Positions 14,278 through 21,823 of a stretch of 26,652 bases of DNA are shown here, piece after piece (positions within the stretch are counted from its first letter, which is position 1; every line of letters starts with the position of its first letter). The notes beneath the pieces are model-generated. The model saw nothing but the letters and a program-made list of their open reading frames with translations. It was not told the origin of the DNA and did no database searches. Origin of the DNA: RGIG9060 sp045645985. Its GTDB lineage: Bacteria; Spirochaetota; Spirochaetia; Treponematales; Treponemataceae. The stretch covers positions 1-26,652 of the forward strand of contig JAZRJV010000023.1 in assembly GCA_045645985.1 (NCBI GenBank), read 5' to 3'. Made by a program: the position numbers and the translations under genes.

Positions 14278-15186
14278 ATGAAAGTTAAAAATAGATTTTT
14301 TGCACTTTGTTGCATAGTTTTGATTTTTACTTTTTTCTCTTGTGAAAAAGAAGATAATAACGGACAAGGTGGATATGATACTTTGTCGGCTCCAGTTTCT
14401 TATGATGATATAATTTTGGCAGAAGAAACTTCAGTTTATAATGAACCAACTTTGGAATATATCGTTTACAGAGTTAAAGACGGCGATTATATCGGAAATA
14501 TTGCTAAAGAATATGGCGTTACAGAAGATACAATTATCAGTGTAAATGGTGTAAAACAAAGTCGTCTTATTCAGATTGGAGATTATTTCAAAATTCCTTC
14601 AATGCCTGGAATTATGTACACAGTTCGTGCAGATGGAGAAACAGTTGAATCAATTAGTGCTAAATACGAAATTGCTTCTGATAAATGTGCAAGAGTAAAT
14701 TCTTTAGAACAAAATGTATCTTTGAAAGCTGGAACAACTTTATTTTTGCCAGATGCAAAATTAGATTGGGTAACTCGTCAAGAAATCAACGGGGATTTAT
14801 TTACACGACCTCTTCATAGAAACAATTATTACTTTTCATCATATTATGGATGGAGAAGTAATCCATTTTCTGGAAAGCGAACATTCCATGGTGGAATTGA
14901 TATGGCTTGTGCCGCAGGAACTCCAATTTACGCAGCTTTGTCAGGTACAGTTTCTCGTGCTGGATATGATACAGTTTACGGAAATTATGTAGAAGTAAAA
15001 CATCATTCAGGATACAAAACTTTGTATGCTCACATGACTGAAATTAGAGCTAAAAAAGGACAGTATGTATATACAAATACAATTATCGGTACAGTAGGAA
15101 CAACAGGATTGAGTACAGGAAATCACTTGCATTTTGCTGTTTACAAAAATGGGAAAAGCATGGATCCTCGTAGATTATGGAAATAG
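14278..15186 (+). CDS. LysM and M23-peptidase lipoprotein (peptidoglycan endopeptidase)
   Basis: A 302-residue envelope protein. The lipoprotein signal ends in FFSC (Cys22). Two LysM peptidoglycan-binding motifs follow (about 60-108, YIVYRVKDGDYIGNIAKEYG; about 113-158, YTVRADGETVESISAKY). An M23/LytM domain (about 180-300) ends the protein, with all active residues: H204 and D208 (HGGID), H252 (YAHM), and H283/H285 (HLHF). An intact site suggests real cleavage of peptide cross-links, not an NlpD-like activator only. AAGGAT precedes the ATG. It follows rlmE by three bases. Confidence 0.93.
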   Translation: MKVKNRFFALCCIVLIFTFFSCEKEDNNGQGGYDTLSAPVSYDDIILAEETSVYNEPTLEYIVYRVKDGDYIGNIAKEYGVTEDTIISVNGVKQSRLIQIGDYFKIPSMPGIMYTVRADGETVESISAKYEIASDKCARVNSLEQNVSLKAGTTLFLPDAKLDWVTRQEINGDLFTRPLHRNNYYFSSYYGWRSNPFSGKRTFHGGIDMACAAGTPIYAALSGTVSRAGYDTVYGNYVEVKHHSGYKTLYAHMTEIRAKKGQYVYTNTIIGTVGTTGLSTGNHLHFAVYKNGKSMDPRRLWK

Positions 15187-15195
15187 ATTAAAAAT

Positions 15196-15235
15196 TTGCC
15201 GAACTAAATTTTCTTGAGAAAAATAAATTTGGCAA
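15196..15235. terminator. weak stem-loop between the M23 gene and the MarR gene
   Basis: TTGCC at 15196-15200 pairs with GGCAA at 15231-15235, and TTTTC/GAAAA pair inside around a TTGA loop. There is no clear T-run, so termination here is uncertain. Confidence 0.3.
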
Positions 15236-15260
15236 GCAACTTAAACTTACAAAATAAGAT

Positions 15261-15737
15261 TTATTCAAAATTAGACTGTATTTTCTTTAGTAAAGAGACT
15301 ACAGTCTTTTTTTCTTCTTCTGAAAAACCAGCGTAAAATTTTTCTGATAATTCTGATGAGATTTTTTTCAAATTTTTTGAAAAAGTTAAGCCTTTATTTG
15401 TTAAAGAAATGTAGGAAAATCTTGAGTCTTGGTCTTTTTTATTTCTTGTTACATAACCTAAATTTTCTAATTTTCTAATTAAAACAGTTGTTGTAGATTT
15501 ATCTTTATAAATTTTTCTTGAAATATTTTTCATTGCCATTGGAATTAAATCGCCAGTTGTTTCATCTATGTTTTGAGACAGAATAAATAAAATAAATCCA
15601 TGGGATGCTGTAATTTCTGATAAATCATGCAATTTTAGTTGTTCGTCAAGATAATTTGTTGCATCTGTGTGAATTTCTGCTATCAGTGATGAAATTCTTG
15701 TTATGTCAGTTTGAATATTTAATAAATCATTTTCCAT
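15261..15737 (-). CDS. MarR-family transcriptional regulator
   Basis: A 158-residue winged-helix protein. The central domain has the recognition region KDKSTTTVLIRKLENLGYVTR and the wing with the family's D-x-R signature (DQDSRFSYISLTNKG), flanked by dimerising helices. MarR proteins usually repress a neighbouring gene and release it on ligand binding. It is divergent from a membrane protein gene with only 66 bases between them, so control of that gene and of itself is likely. No Shine-Dalgarno sequence; an extended -10 (TGCTAAAAT) ends nine bases before the ATG. Confidence 0.92.
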   Translation of the reverse strand: MENDLLNIQTDITRISSLIAEIHTDATNYLDEQLKLHDLSEITASHGFILFILSQNIDETTGDLIPMAMKNISRKIYKDKSTTTVLIRKLENLGYVTRNKKDQDSRFSYISLTNKGLTFSKNLKKISSELSEKFYAGFSEEEKKTVVSLLKKIQSNFE

Positions 15738-15746
15738 AGGTAATTC

Positions 15747-15797
15747 ATTTTAGCATTCATTTGGACCATTGACTATAGTTTAGCAATAAAATATTAT
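15747..15797. promoter_or_regulatory. divergent promoters between marR-type gene and membrane protein gene
   Basis: Rightward: TTGACT (15769-15774), 17 bases, TATTAT (15792-15797), then the ATG only six bases on. Leftward: extended -10 TGCTAAAAT (TAAAAT at 15747-15752), nine bases before its ATG. Both transcripts are predicted to be leaderless or nearly so. Confidence 0.65.
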
Positions 15798-15803
15798 TTC
15801 AAT

Positions 15804-16604
15804 ATGATTAAATTTTTGCTTAAAAAGAATTTTGTTGATGGTTGGGACAATATGTTCCAAATTATTTTGTTTAATTTGTTACTTCTAGCCTTATGTATTG
15901 GTGGATATTTTGCAATTTCTGCAGTAATTTCTAATATTTATTTATCAGTTGCATTATTTTTCATATTAACAGCGATTATTTTCATTCCGATTTTTTCGAT
16001 AGCAGAAATCTCTCAGCAAATTGCTTGTTTTGAGTCTGTAGAATTTAAGGATTTTTTTAGAAATCTACCAAAAGTTTGCAAAGTTGCTATTCCTTTTGGT
16101 TTATTAGTTGCATTTTTAATAATTACAGCCTTAATTACATTTCCGTTTTATGCACAAAATGAAAGCATCTTTGGATTTGCATTGTTAATTCTGTTATTTT
16201 GGATTTATGTATTTGTTATTTTATCTTTACAATGGTTCTGTTCGTTGTATGTAAATATGCATGGTGGATTTTTCAAAACATTAAAAAAATGCTTTTTATT
16301 TTTTATAGATAATTTTGGATTTTCAATATTTTTCTTTTTCTATTCAGTAGTTTTATATATTATTTCTTTTGTATTTGTATTTTTAGTTCCTAGTGTTGCT
16401 GGTGTTATGTTAGCACAATGTAATGCTGTAAAACTTAGAATGTACAAATACGATTGGCTAGAAAAAAATCAAGAAGAAATCAGCAAGTCTAAAGGAAAAA
16501 ACTTTTTAGGAAAAGTAAAAATTCCTTGGGCCGAACTTATTGCCGAAGACAAAGAGCAACTCGGTCATAGAACTGTTTTAGATTTGATTTTTCCATGGAG
16601 ATAA
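15804..16604 (+). CDS. integral membrane protein of unknown function
   Basis: I do not recognise this 266-residue protein. After a short amphipathic start (MIKFLLKKNFVDGWDNMFQ) there are about five or six hydrophobic segments: about 19-45, 47-66, 92-112, 118-148 and 168-205. A soluble basic tail ends in IPWAELIAEDKEQLGHRTVLDLIFPWR. The DNMFQIILFNLLLL beginning recalls YesL/DUF624-like proteins, but the similarity is too thin to assign. Divergence from a MarR regulator suggests a regulated membrane function. A well-formed promoter ends six bases before the start codon, and no ribosome binding site exists. Confidence 0.8.
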   Translation: MIKFLLKKNFVDGWDNMFQIILFNLLLLALCIGGYFAISAVISNIYLSVALFFILTAIIFIPIFSIAEISQQIACFESVEFKDFFRNLPKVCKVAIPFGLLVAFLIITALITFPFYAQNESIFGFALLILLFWIYVFVILSLQWFCSLYVNMHGGFFKTLKKCFLFFIDNFGFSIFFFFYSVVLYIISFVFVFLVPSVAGVMLAQCNAVKLRMYKYDWLEKNQEEISKSKGKNFLGKVKIPWAELIAEDKEQLGHRTVLDLIFPWR

Positions 16605-16636
16605 TTGTTTTTTGCAAACTTTGATTAGGAGTGTTT

Positions 16637-17227
16637 ATGAAAAGATGTATCGTTATGTTGGCAGATGGATTTGAAGAAATTGAAGCTCTTGCTCCAGTTG
16701 ATTTGTTGCGTCGCGCTGGAGTTGAAGTTCTTACTGTGGGAAATGAATTAGTAAAAGGTTCTCGTGGAATTTCAGTTGCTTCTGATATGAGTGTAAAAGA
16801 TTTTATGCAAAATTTAACAGATGAAAATTTACCAGATGCGATTGTTGTGCCTGGAGGCTTGAACGGAACAAAAAATCTTGCTTCTTGTAAAACTGCCCAA
16901 GAATTGATTACAAAAATGTGGAACAATAAAAAATTAGTTTGTGCAATTTGCGCCGCTCCTGTAATCGTTCTTTCTCCTTTGGGAATTTTGAAAAACAAAA
17001 AATTTACTTGCTATCCAACAATGGAAAATGATTTTGCAGAATTTGCAGGTAGTTCTTGGCAAGAAAAAGTTTCAGGTTCAATTCATCAAACTGATAATGT
17101 TGTAATTGATGACACCTTAATTACTTCTCGAGGTGCTGGAACTGCTTTGGAATTTTCTTTTGCAATAATCGAAAAACTTTGTGGAAAAGAAACTATGGAG
17201 AAAGTAAAATATTCTATTGTTGCTTAA
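16637..17227 (+). CDS. DJ-1/PfpI-family protein (YajL-like)
   Basis: A 196-residue cytoplasmic protein of the DJ-1 branch. It shows MLADGFEEIEALAPVDLLRRAG with the conserved Glu that supports the reactive Cys, VVPGGLNGTKNL, and the nucleophile elbow CAICAAPVIV holding the cysteine. GAGTALEFSFAIIE near the end is also typical. Members act as protein or glyoxal deglycases, chaperones or stress sensors; which applies here is unknown. A GTG at 16631 would add two residues, but AGGAG is about five bases before the ATG at 16637 and overlaps the GTG context, so ATG is chosen. It converges with the PfkB gene with a 19-base gap. Confidence 0.92.
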   Translation: MKRCIVMLADGFEEIEALAPVDLLRRAGVEVLTVGNELVKGSRGISVASDMSVKDFMQNLTDENLPDAIVVPGGLNGTKNLASCKTAQELITKMWNNKKLVCAICAAPVIVLSPLGILKNKKFTCYPTMENDFAEFAGSSWQEKVSGSIHQTDNVVIDDTLITSRGAGTALEFSFAIIEKLCGKETMEKVKYSIVA

Positions 17228-17246
17228 TGTTAAAATAATTTTATTT

Positions 17247-18248
17247 TTACTGAAGGATGTCGCAACCGTAATTTGCTCTTGCTTTTTGTGCCATTTCGTT
17301 GGCAAAATCCAAGCAATCGATTATGGCTGCGGCATTTTTTCTTCTGTCGTGAAAATCCTTCGCGATAGAAAACCATCTTGTAATAAAACTTCCTGTAAAA
17401 CAATCGCAAGCACCAATTTCATCAAAGTAACCAACTGAAGTTGCCGAAGTTGAATAACTACTTCCTTCAAACCAAGCCTTTGATTCGCAATTTGTTCCAA
17501 GTTCGATTATAAGCGGACTATCGTAACTTCCGTCGTATTCTGTAATTTTGAACAAATCTGTAGAATTCTTTTTCAAAAATTCATCGATGAGTTTGATTTC
17601 TGCTTCTTTTCCTGTGATAATCAATGGAATTTTTTTGTATAAATCAAGTAATTGCTTGCCAACATACTCGGTCATGCTCAAAGTTCCGATGTTGATTAAA
17701 AGCGGTTTTTTATATTCGATACATTCGCCGATAAGTTTTTCCCACAAAGGAGCATCTTCCATAAGATTTGCTTCTGTAACTACACAATCTGCATTTGAAA
17801 GATAATGCGTTCTAATTTGAACTGGGTGAATATCAACTGAATCTCCAGGAGATGCAAAACAAATTGATGTTCCGTGAATATCTTGTGGATTTTTTTGATG
17901 AAGAACAACAAAAGTTCCGATGGTTTCTTTTGTTTTGTCGTGAAATGCACAAACTCCATATTTTGAAATTTCTTTTTCAAAGAATCTTCCGTTTTCGTCG
18001 TTACCTACTGTGCTGGTGTAAAATGATTTTGCTCCCAAGTACGAAGCGATTTTTACCACATTAGCGGTCATTCCGCCTGCAACTTTACGAACTTCGCCTT
18101 TTGCCAATTTCAAAAGTTTTGGTAAGATATTTTCCATTTCATCTTTTGAAAGTCGTGTTAAATTTTGATCGGCATATTTGAGCGGTATTTTTTCTACTGG
18201 GATAAAAATGTCAACTGATGATCTTCCAATTCCATAAAATGTAGGCAT
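17247..18248 (-). CDS. PfkB-family carbohydrate or nucleoside kinase
   Basis: A 333-residue ribokinase-type enzyme. The N-terminal PfkB motif is present (VAGGMTANVVKIASYLGAKS) with TVGNDENGRFF after it. The C-terminal anion-hole motif, normally GAGD, reads DEIGACDCFTGSF: the catalytic Asp is kept, but the glycine before it is Cys. Overall pattern resembles adenosine or sugar kinases, and the substrate cannot be told. GGAG lies just upstream of the ATG at 18248. An inverted repeat (TCCAATGTT with AACATTGGA, 18255-18298) surrounds its promoter region. Confidence 0.85.
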   Translation of the reverse strand: MPTFYGIGRSSVDIFIPVEKIPLKYADQNLTRLSKDEMENILPKLLKLAKGEVRKVAGGMTANVVKIASYLGAKSFYTSTVGNDENGRFFEKEISKYGVCAFHDKTKETIGTFVVLHQKNPQDIHGTSICFASPGDSVDIHPVQIRTHYLSNADCVVTEANLMEDAPLWEKLIGECIEYKKPLLINIGTLSMTEYVGKQLLDLYKKIPLIITGKEAEIKLIDEFLKKNSTDLFKITEYDGSYDSPLIIELGTNCESKAWFEGSSYSTSATSVGYFDEIGACDCFTGSFITRWFSIAKDFHDRRKNAAAIIDCLDFANEMAQKARANYGCDILQ

Positions 18249-18254
18249 AAAAAC

Positions 18255-18298
18255 TCCAATGTTTAAACTTTAATGTATACTAAAATTCTAACATTGGA
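18255..18298. promoter_or_regulatory. 9-base inverted repeat in the PfkB gene leader
   Basis: TCCAATGTT at 18255-18263 is matched exactly in reverse complement at 18290-18298, 26 bases apart. On the minus strand the region between holds a TATACA -10-like box, and the gene-proximal arm overlaps the GGAG ribosome binding site. It could be an operator pair or a leader hairpin. Confidence 0.4.
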
Positions 18299-18379
18299 AT
18301 TAGGATTTTACAAGAAAAAAAAATTGCAAATTGAACATTTTATTTTTTCAACTGTAAAAAAATCATTTTAAAATAAAAA

Positions 18380-18427
18380 AACTTCCAAAAGCCAAAATGA
18401 ATTTTATCAATATGACATTTGAAAGTT
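18380..18427 (-). terminator. terminator after ackA
   Basis: On the minus strand AACTTTCAAA pairs with TTTGGAAGTT (one G-U pair), and the stem is followed by a run of seven T. It lies 43 bases past the ackA stop. Confidence 0.65.
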
Positions 18428-18469
18428 TGTAAAAAATTTGTAAATTACAAATCAAAATTTAGTTTGCAA

Positions 18470-19804
18470 TTATTTTACAGCAAGAATTGATGCTAAATCT
18501 GGATTTTTTACTAAATCGCGTTTTAATCCTTCTGCACGAGCTTTGTTTACATAATCTTTGCTTTGGAATGAATATGTAAAGTTTGTGTGAACATCGTAAG
18601 TTCCTTTCATCAAAGCGTAAGCATCTTCTGTCATAACTAATTCCTCATCAGTTGGAATAACAAAGATTTTTACTTTTGAATCATCTGCGCTTATACAAGT
18701 TTCTGCGTTTCGTGTTCTTGCGATTGCGTTTTTCTTTGGATCAAGTTTTACGCCCATCCATTCAAGACCTTTCATACATTCTTCGCGAACTGGAGTTGAA
18801 AATTCACCAACACCAGCTGTGAATACGATTGCATCAACTGGTCCGATTGCAGCAAGATATGAACCAAAATATTTTCTTAAGCGATAACATTCCATTTCGA
18901 AAGCAAGTTTTGCATCTTTATCACCTGCTTCCATTGCTTTGATAACATCACGACGGTCGATTAAATTTCCTGTAACACCGAGCAATCCTGATTTTTTGTT
19001 TAATGCTGTGTCCATTTCTGCAGCTGTCATTCCTGTTTTTCGCATGATGTAGAAAGCGAGAGCAGGATCGCAATCACCACTTCGAGTTCCCATTACAAGA
19101 CCTTCAAGAGGTGTGATTCCCATTGAAGTATCAAAACATTTTCCGTTTTTTACAGCACACATTGAAGCACCGTTTCCGATGTGAGCAATAATGATATTTG
19201 TGTCTTCTGGTTTTTTGCCTAAAAGAACACTTGCTCGTTTTGCTGTGTAAAGGAATGATGTTCCGTGGAAGCCGTAGCGACGAACAGCATATTTTTCGTA
19301 CCATTCTTTTGGAACTGCGTATCTAAATGAAGTTTCTGGCATAGTTTGGTGCCAAGCTGTATCCATAACTGCACAATGAGGAACATCTGGCAATACTTTT
19401 TGAGCAGCTTCAATTCCGAGAATATTTGCAGGGTTGTGGAGAGGACCTAAATCTTGAACAGAACGGAAAGTTTCGATAACTTCTGGAGTAACGATAACTG
19501 ATTTTGTAAATTTATCTCCACCGTGCAAAACTCTGTGACCTACAGCACCGATAACTGACATATCTGGAATAACACCAACATCTTTATTTGTAATTGTATC
19601 AATGATAAGTTCAACAGCTTCTTTATGTGTTGGACATGGAAATTCTCTTACAAATTCATCTTTTCCTTTTGCATTATGAGTGATAACTGAACCTTCCTGT
19701 GTAACTCTTTCAACTACACCAGAAGCAAGAACATCTTTGTTGTCCCAATCATAAACTTGATATTTTGCGGATGAACTACCGCAGTTAAGTGTTAAAATTA
19801 CCAT
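18470..19804 (-). CDS. ackA: acetate kinase
   Basis: AckA interconverts acetyl phosphate plus ADP and acetate plus ATP, the last ATP-yielding step of acetate fermentation. The 444-residue protein has the N-terminal LTLNCGSSSAKYQVYD, the VGHRVLHGG block, AVMDTAWHQTMP, RRYGFHGTSF, HIGNGASMCAV, TPLEGLVMGTRSGDCDPAL and FTAGVGEFS. It is longer than the usual roughly 400 residues, with a C-terminal extension that I believe is normal for treponemes. AGGA lies eight bases before the ATG. The partner phosphotransacetylase is not in the window. It ends at its own terminator. Confidence 0.98.
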   Translation of the reverse strand: MVILTLNCGSSSAKYQVYDWDNKDVLASGVVERVTQEGSVITHNAKGKDEFVREFPCPTHKEAVELIIDTITNKDVGVIPDMSVIGAVGHRVLHGGDKFTKSVIVTPEVIETFRSVQDLGPLHNPANILGIEAAQKVLPDVPHCAVMDTAWHQTMPETSFRYAVPKEWYEKYAVRRYGFHGTSFLYTAKRASVLLGKKPEDTNIIIAHIGNGASMCAVKNGKCFDTSMGITPLEGLVMGTRSGDCDPALAFYIMRKTGMTAAEMDTALNKKSGLLGVTGNLIDRRDVIKAMEAGDKDAKLAFEMECYRLRKYFGSYLAAIGPVDAIVFTAGVGEFSTPVREECMKGLEWMGVKLDPKKNAIARTRNAETCISADDSKVKIFVIPTDEELVMTEDAYALMKGTYDVHTNFTYSFQSKDYVNKARAEGLKRDLVKNPDLASILAVK

Positions 19805-19916
19805 AATAAATTCCTTATTTTGAAAAAATCGTGAAATGCAAATTCATTTCTATTTATAGAAGATATCTTATCACAAACTTTAAGAAAACTCTAGTTTAAA
19901 TTTATTCTTTTATACA

Positions 19917-20087
19917 AAAGCCTTTCCCCATCAGAAATGTCGTTAGACATTTCGAATCCGTGTGACCTTTCCAATTACAAACTGAATGTCGTCTTCATGC
20001 CTTGCAATAATACTTTCAACAAAAATAATCACATCCCCCTGTGAAGAGCGTAGGTCTGAGCCAATCCTCGCGGCATTTTCTTTTTCA
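19917..20087. ncRNA. candidate structured RNA (or gene remnant), strand unknown
   Basis: This patch stands out by composition: 22 of the 40 bases at 20041-20080 are G or C. It contains a perfect hairpin GAAATGTC-GTTA-GACATTTC (19934-19953) and a long-range stem CGTCTTCA (19990-19997) with TGAAGAGCG (20042-20050, one bulge), enclosed by GACCT (19964-19968) with AGGTC (20052-20056). The outer ends AAAAGCC and GGCATTTT could close the fold. On the minus strand there is also a 50-codon open stretch (ending DDIQFVIGKVTRIRNV) without a start codon, so a decayed gene is the alternative. I cannot match it to a known RNA family. Confidence 0.4.
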
Positions 20088-20116
20088 AAATTTTCCTATC
20101 ATTTTTTAGGTTTATG

Positions 20117-20125
20117 TGTTATAAT
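20117..20125 (+). promoter_or_regulatory. extended -10 promoter of deoD, predicted leaderless
   Basis: TG-T-TATAAT is a perfect extended -10 (TATAAT at 20120-20125). The -35 is poor. The ATG of deoD comes seven bases later and no Shine-Dalgarno sequence is present. Confidence 0.65.
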
Positions 20126-20132
20126 TTAGACC

Positions 20133-20834
20133 ATGAGTACACATATCGAAGCAAAAGAAGGGCAAATTGCAAAAGCGGTTTTGTTGCCGGGAGACCCATT
20201 AAGAGCAAAGTTTATCGCAGAGAATTTTTTAGAAAATCCTATTTGCTATAATCAAGTTCGGGGAATGTTTGGCTTTACTGGAACTTACAAAGGTATTCCA
20301 GTTTCAGTTCAAGGAACAGGAATGGGGCAACCATCATTTTCAATTTACGCAAATGAGTTATTTCAATTTTACGGAGTTGAAAAAGCAATTCGTGTTGGAA
20401 CTTGTGGAGCGGTAAGCCCAGATGTAAAGTTACGGGATGTTATTCTTGCAATGAGTGCTTGTACCGATTCTTCTTTGCTTACTCAGCGATTTGGAAATCT
20501 TCACTTTGCGCCAACTGCAAATTTTGACTTGTTATTATCTGCATACGAATTTGCAAAAACACAAGGTGTGGCTGTGGAAGTTGGTTCTGTTGCTTCTAGT
20601 GATTTATTCTACGATGAAAACGAAAATTGGAAACTTTGGGCAAAATATGGCGTAAAAGGAATTGAAATGGAAACTGCTGAACTTTATACTTTGGCAGCAA
20701 AATTTAACCGACAAGCCTTATCAATTCTCACAGTTTCTGATAATATAGCAACAGGTGAGGCAACTTCATCCGAAGAGCGCCAATCAACTTTTACAACAAT
20801 GATGAAAATTGCACTTGAAACTGCAATAAAATAA
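20133..20834 (+). CDS. deoD: purine nucleoside phosphorylase, DeoD type
   Basis: A 233-residue enzyme that splits purine (deoxy)ribonucleosides with phosphate, for salvage. Family motifs: VLLPGDPLRAKFIAE, phosphate-binding GTGMGQPSFSIYANEL, IRVGTCGAVSPDV, and the substrate site IEMETAELYTLA. SDNIATGEATSSEERQSTF includes the catalytic Asp region. Length matches bacterial hexameric DeoD. Predicted leaderless. The nucleotidyltransferase gene follows after 25 bases and could be co-transcribed. Confidence 0.96.
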   Translation: MSTHIEAKEGQIAKAVLLPGDPLRAKFIAENFLENPICYNQVRGMFGFTGTYKGIPVSVQGTGMGQPSFSIYANELFQFYGVEKAIRVGTCGAVSPDVKLRDVILAMSACTDSSLLTQRFGNLHFAPTANFDLLLSAYEFAKTQGVAVEVGSVASSDLFYDENENWKLWAKYGVKGIEMETAELYTLAAKFNRQALSILTVSDNIATGEATSSEERQSTFTTMMKIALETAIK

Positions 20835-20859
20835 ATCAGTATATAAGGAAAATTAAAAT

Positions 20860-21783
20860 ATGAAACCAACATTAGTAGTTCTTGCTGCTGGAATGGGAAG
20901 TCGTTACGGTGGAATCAAACAAATTGACGCAGTTGGTCAACACAACGAAACTCTTTTGGACTTTGCAACTTTTGATGCAAAACGAAGTGGTTTTGAAAAA
21001 GTTGTTTACATAATCAGAAAAGATATTGAAAAAGATTTTAGAGAAAGATTATTTGATAGAGTTGCAAAAAATTTTGATGCTGAATATGTTTTTCAATCTC
21101 CAGAATCGATTTTTACACAAGAACAATTAGCTCAAAAAAATCCAGAGCGAACAAAACCTTGGGGAACAATTCACGCAGTTATGTGTGCCGAAAGCGTACT
21201 TAAAACTCCTTTTGCTGTAATCAATGCTGATGATTATTACGGAAAAAGTGCTTTCGAAATTATGGCAAATCATCTTTCAAGTCAAAGTGAAACTTCAACT
21301 GAACACGCAATGGTAGCTTTTATTCTTGAAAACACAATGAGCAAAGTTGGTTCTGTTTCCCGCGGAATTTGTCGCACAGAAAATGATTTTTTAGTTTCAA
21401 TGGAAGAACACACAAAAATCAGTTTTGAAGATGATAAAATTGTTTCACTTGTAACTGATGAAACTGGAAACGATAAAAAAATCTATCTTACTGGAAAAGA
21501 AACTGTTTCAATGAACTTTTTTGGTTTTAATTTATCTGCTTTCAAAACTTTCCACGAATATTGGGATGATTTTGTTGCAAAAAATGTTTCTAGCTTAAAA
21601 GCCGAAGCATATCTTCCTGAAGGTGCAAGTAGAATTGTAAAATCTAAGGCAGGAACTTTGAAAGTTTATCCATCCGAAGAAAAATGGTTTGGAATGACTT
21701 ATCCAGAAGATAGAGAAATCGTAAAATCAGAAATTGCAAACAAAATAAAAAATGGATATTATCCTGAAAAACTTTGGGATTAA
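20860..21783 (+). CDS. sugar-phosphate-type nucleotidyltransferase
   Basis: A 307-residue Rossmann-like nucleotidyltransferase. The N-terminal signature VVLAAGMGSRYGGIKQ binds the NTP, and VINADDYYGKSAFEIM carries the metal-binding acidic residues. This fits UDP-sugar or similar nucleotide-sugar pyrophosphorylases; a LAAGMGSRYGG start with the C-terminal MTYPEDREIV is common in spirochaetal proteins of unknown substrate. AAGGA is present about ten bases before the ATG. It follows deoD closely; a functional link is not evident. Confidence 0.85.
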   Translation: MKPTLVVLAAGMGSRYGGIKQIDAVGQHNETLLDFATFDAKRSGFEKVVYIIRKDIEKDFRERLFDRVAKNFDAEYVFQSPESIFTQEQLAQKNPERTKPWGTIHAVMCAESVLKTPFAVINADDYYGKSAFEIMANHLSSQSETSTEHAMVAFILENTMSKVGSVSRGICRTENDFLVSMEEHTKISFEDDKIVSLVTDETGNDKKIYLTGKETVSMNFFGFNLSAFKTFHEYWDDFVAKNVSSLKAEAYLPEGASRIVKSKAGTLKVYPSEEKWFGMTYPEDREIVKSEIANKIKNGYYPEKLWD

Positions 21784-21823
21784 CAGTTTTTTTGAATTAT
21801 ACTTTACTTGGAGGCATTATTAA

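Larger units (their letters stand above)
19805..20132. other. 328-base intergenic region between ackA and deoD
   Basis: The left 115 bases are an AT-rich leader and promoter region for ackA. The middle (about 19917-20087) is unusually G+C-rich and can fold; see the candidate RNA entry. The right end holds the deoD promoter. No open frame with a start codon and ribosome binding site is seen. Confidence 0.7.

Noticed and set aside
16537..16998. 153-codon minus-strand frame opposite the DJ-1 gene
   Set aside because: Antisense to a well-supported gene, and crosses the intergenic gap without promoter or ribosome site.
19917..20087. 6S, SRP or RNase P RNA
   Set aside because: None of the conserved cores I know for these RNAs can be read on either strand, so no family was named.
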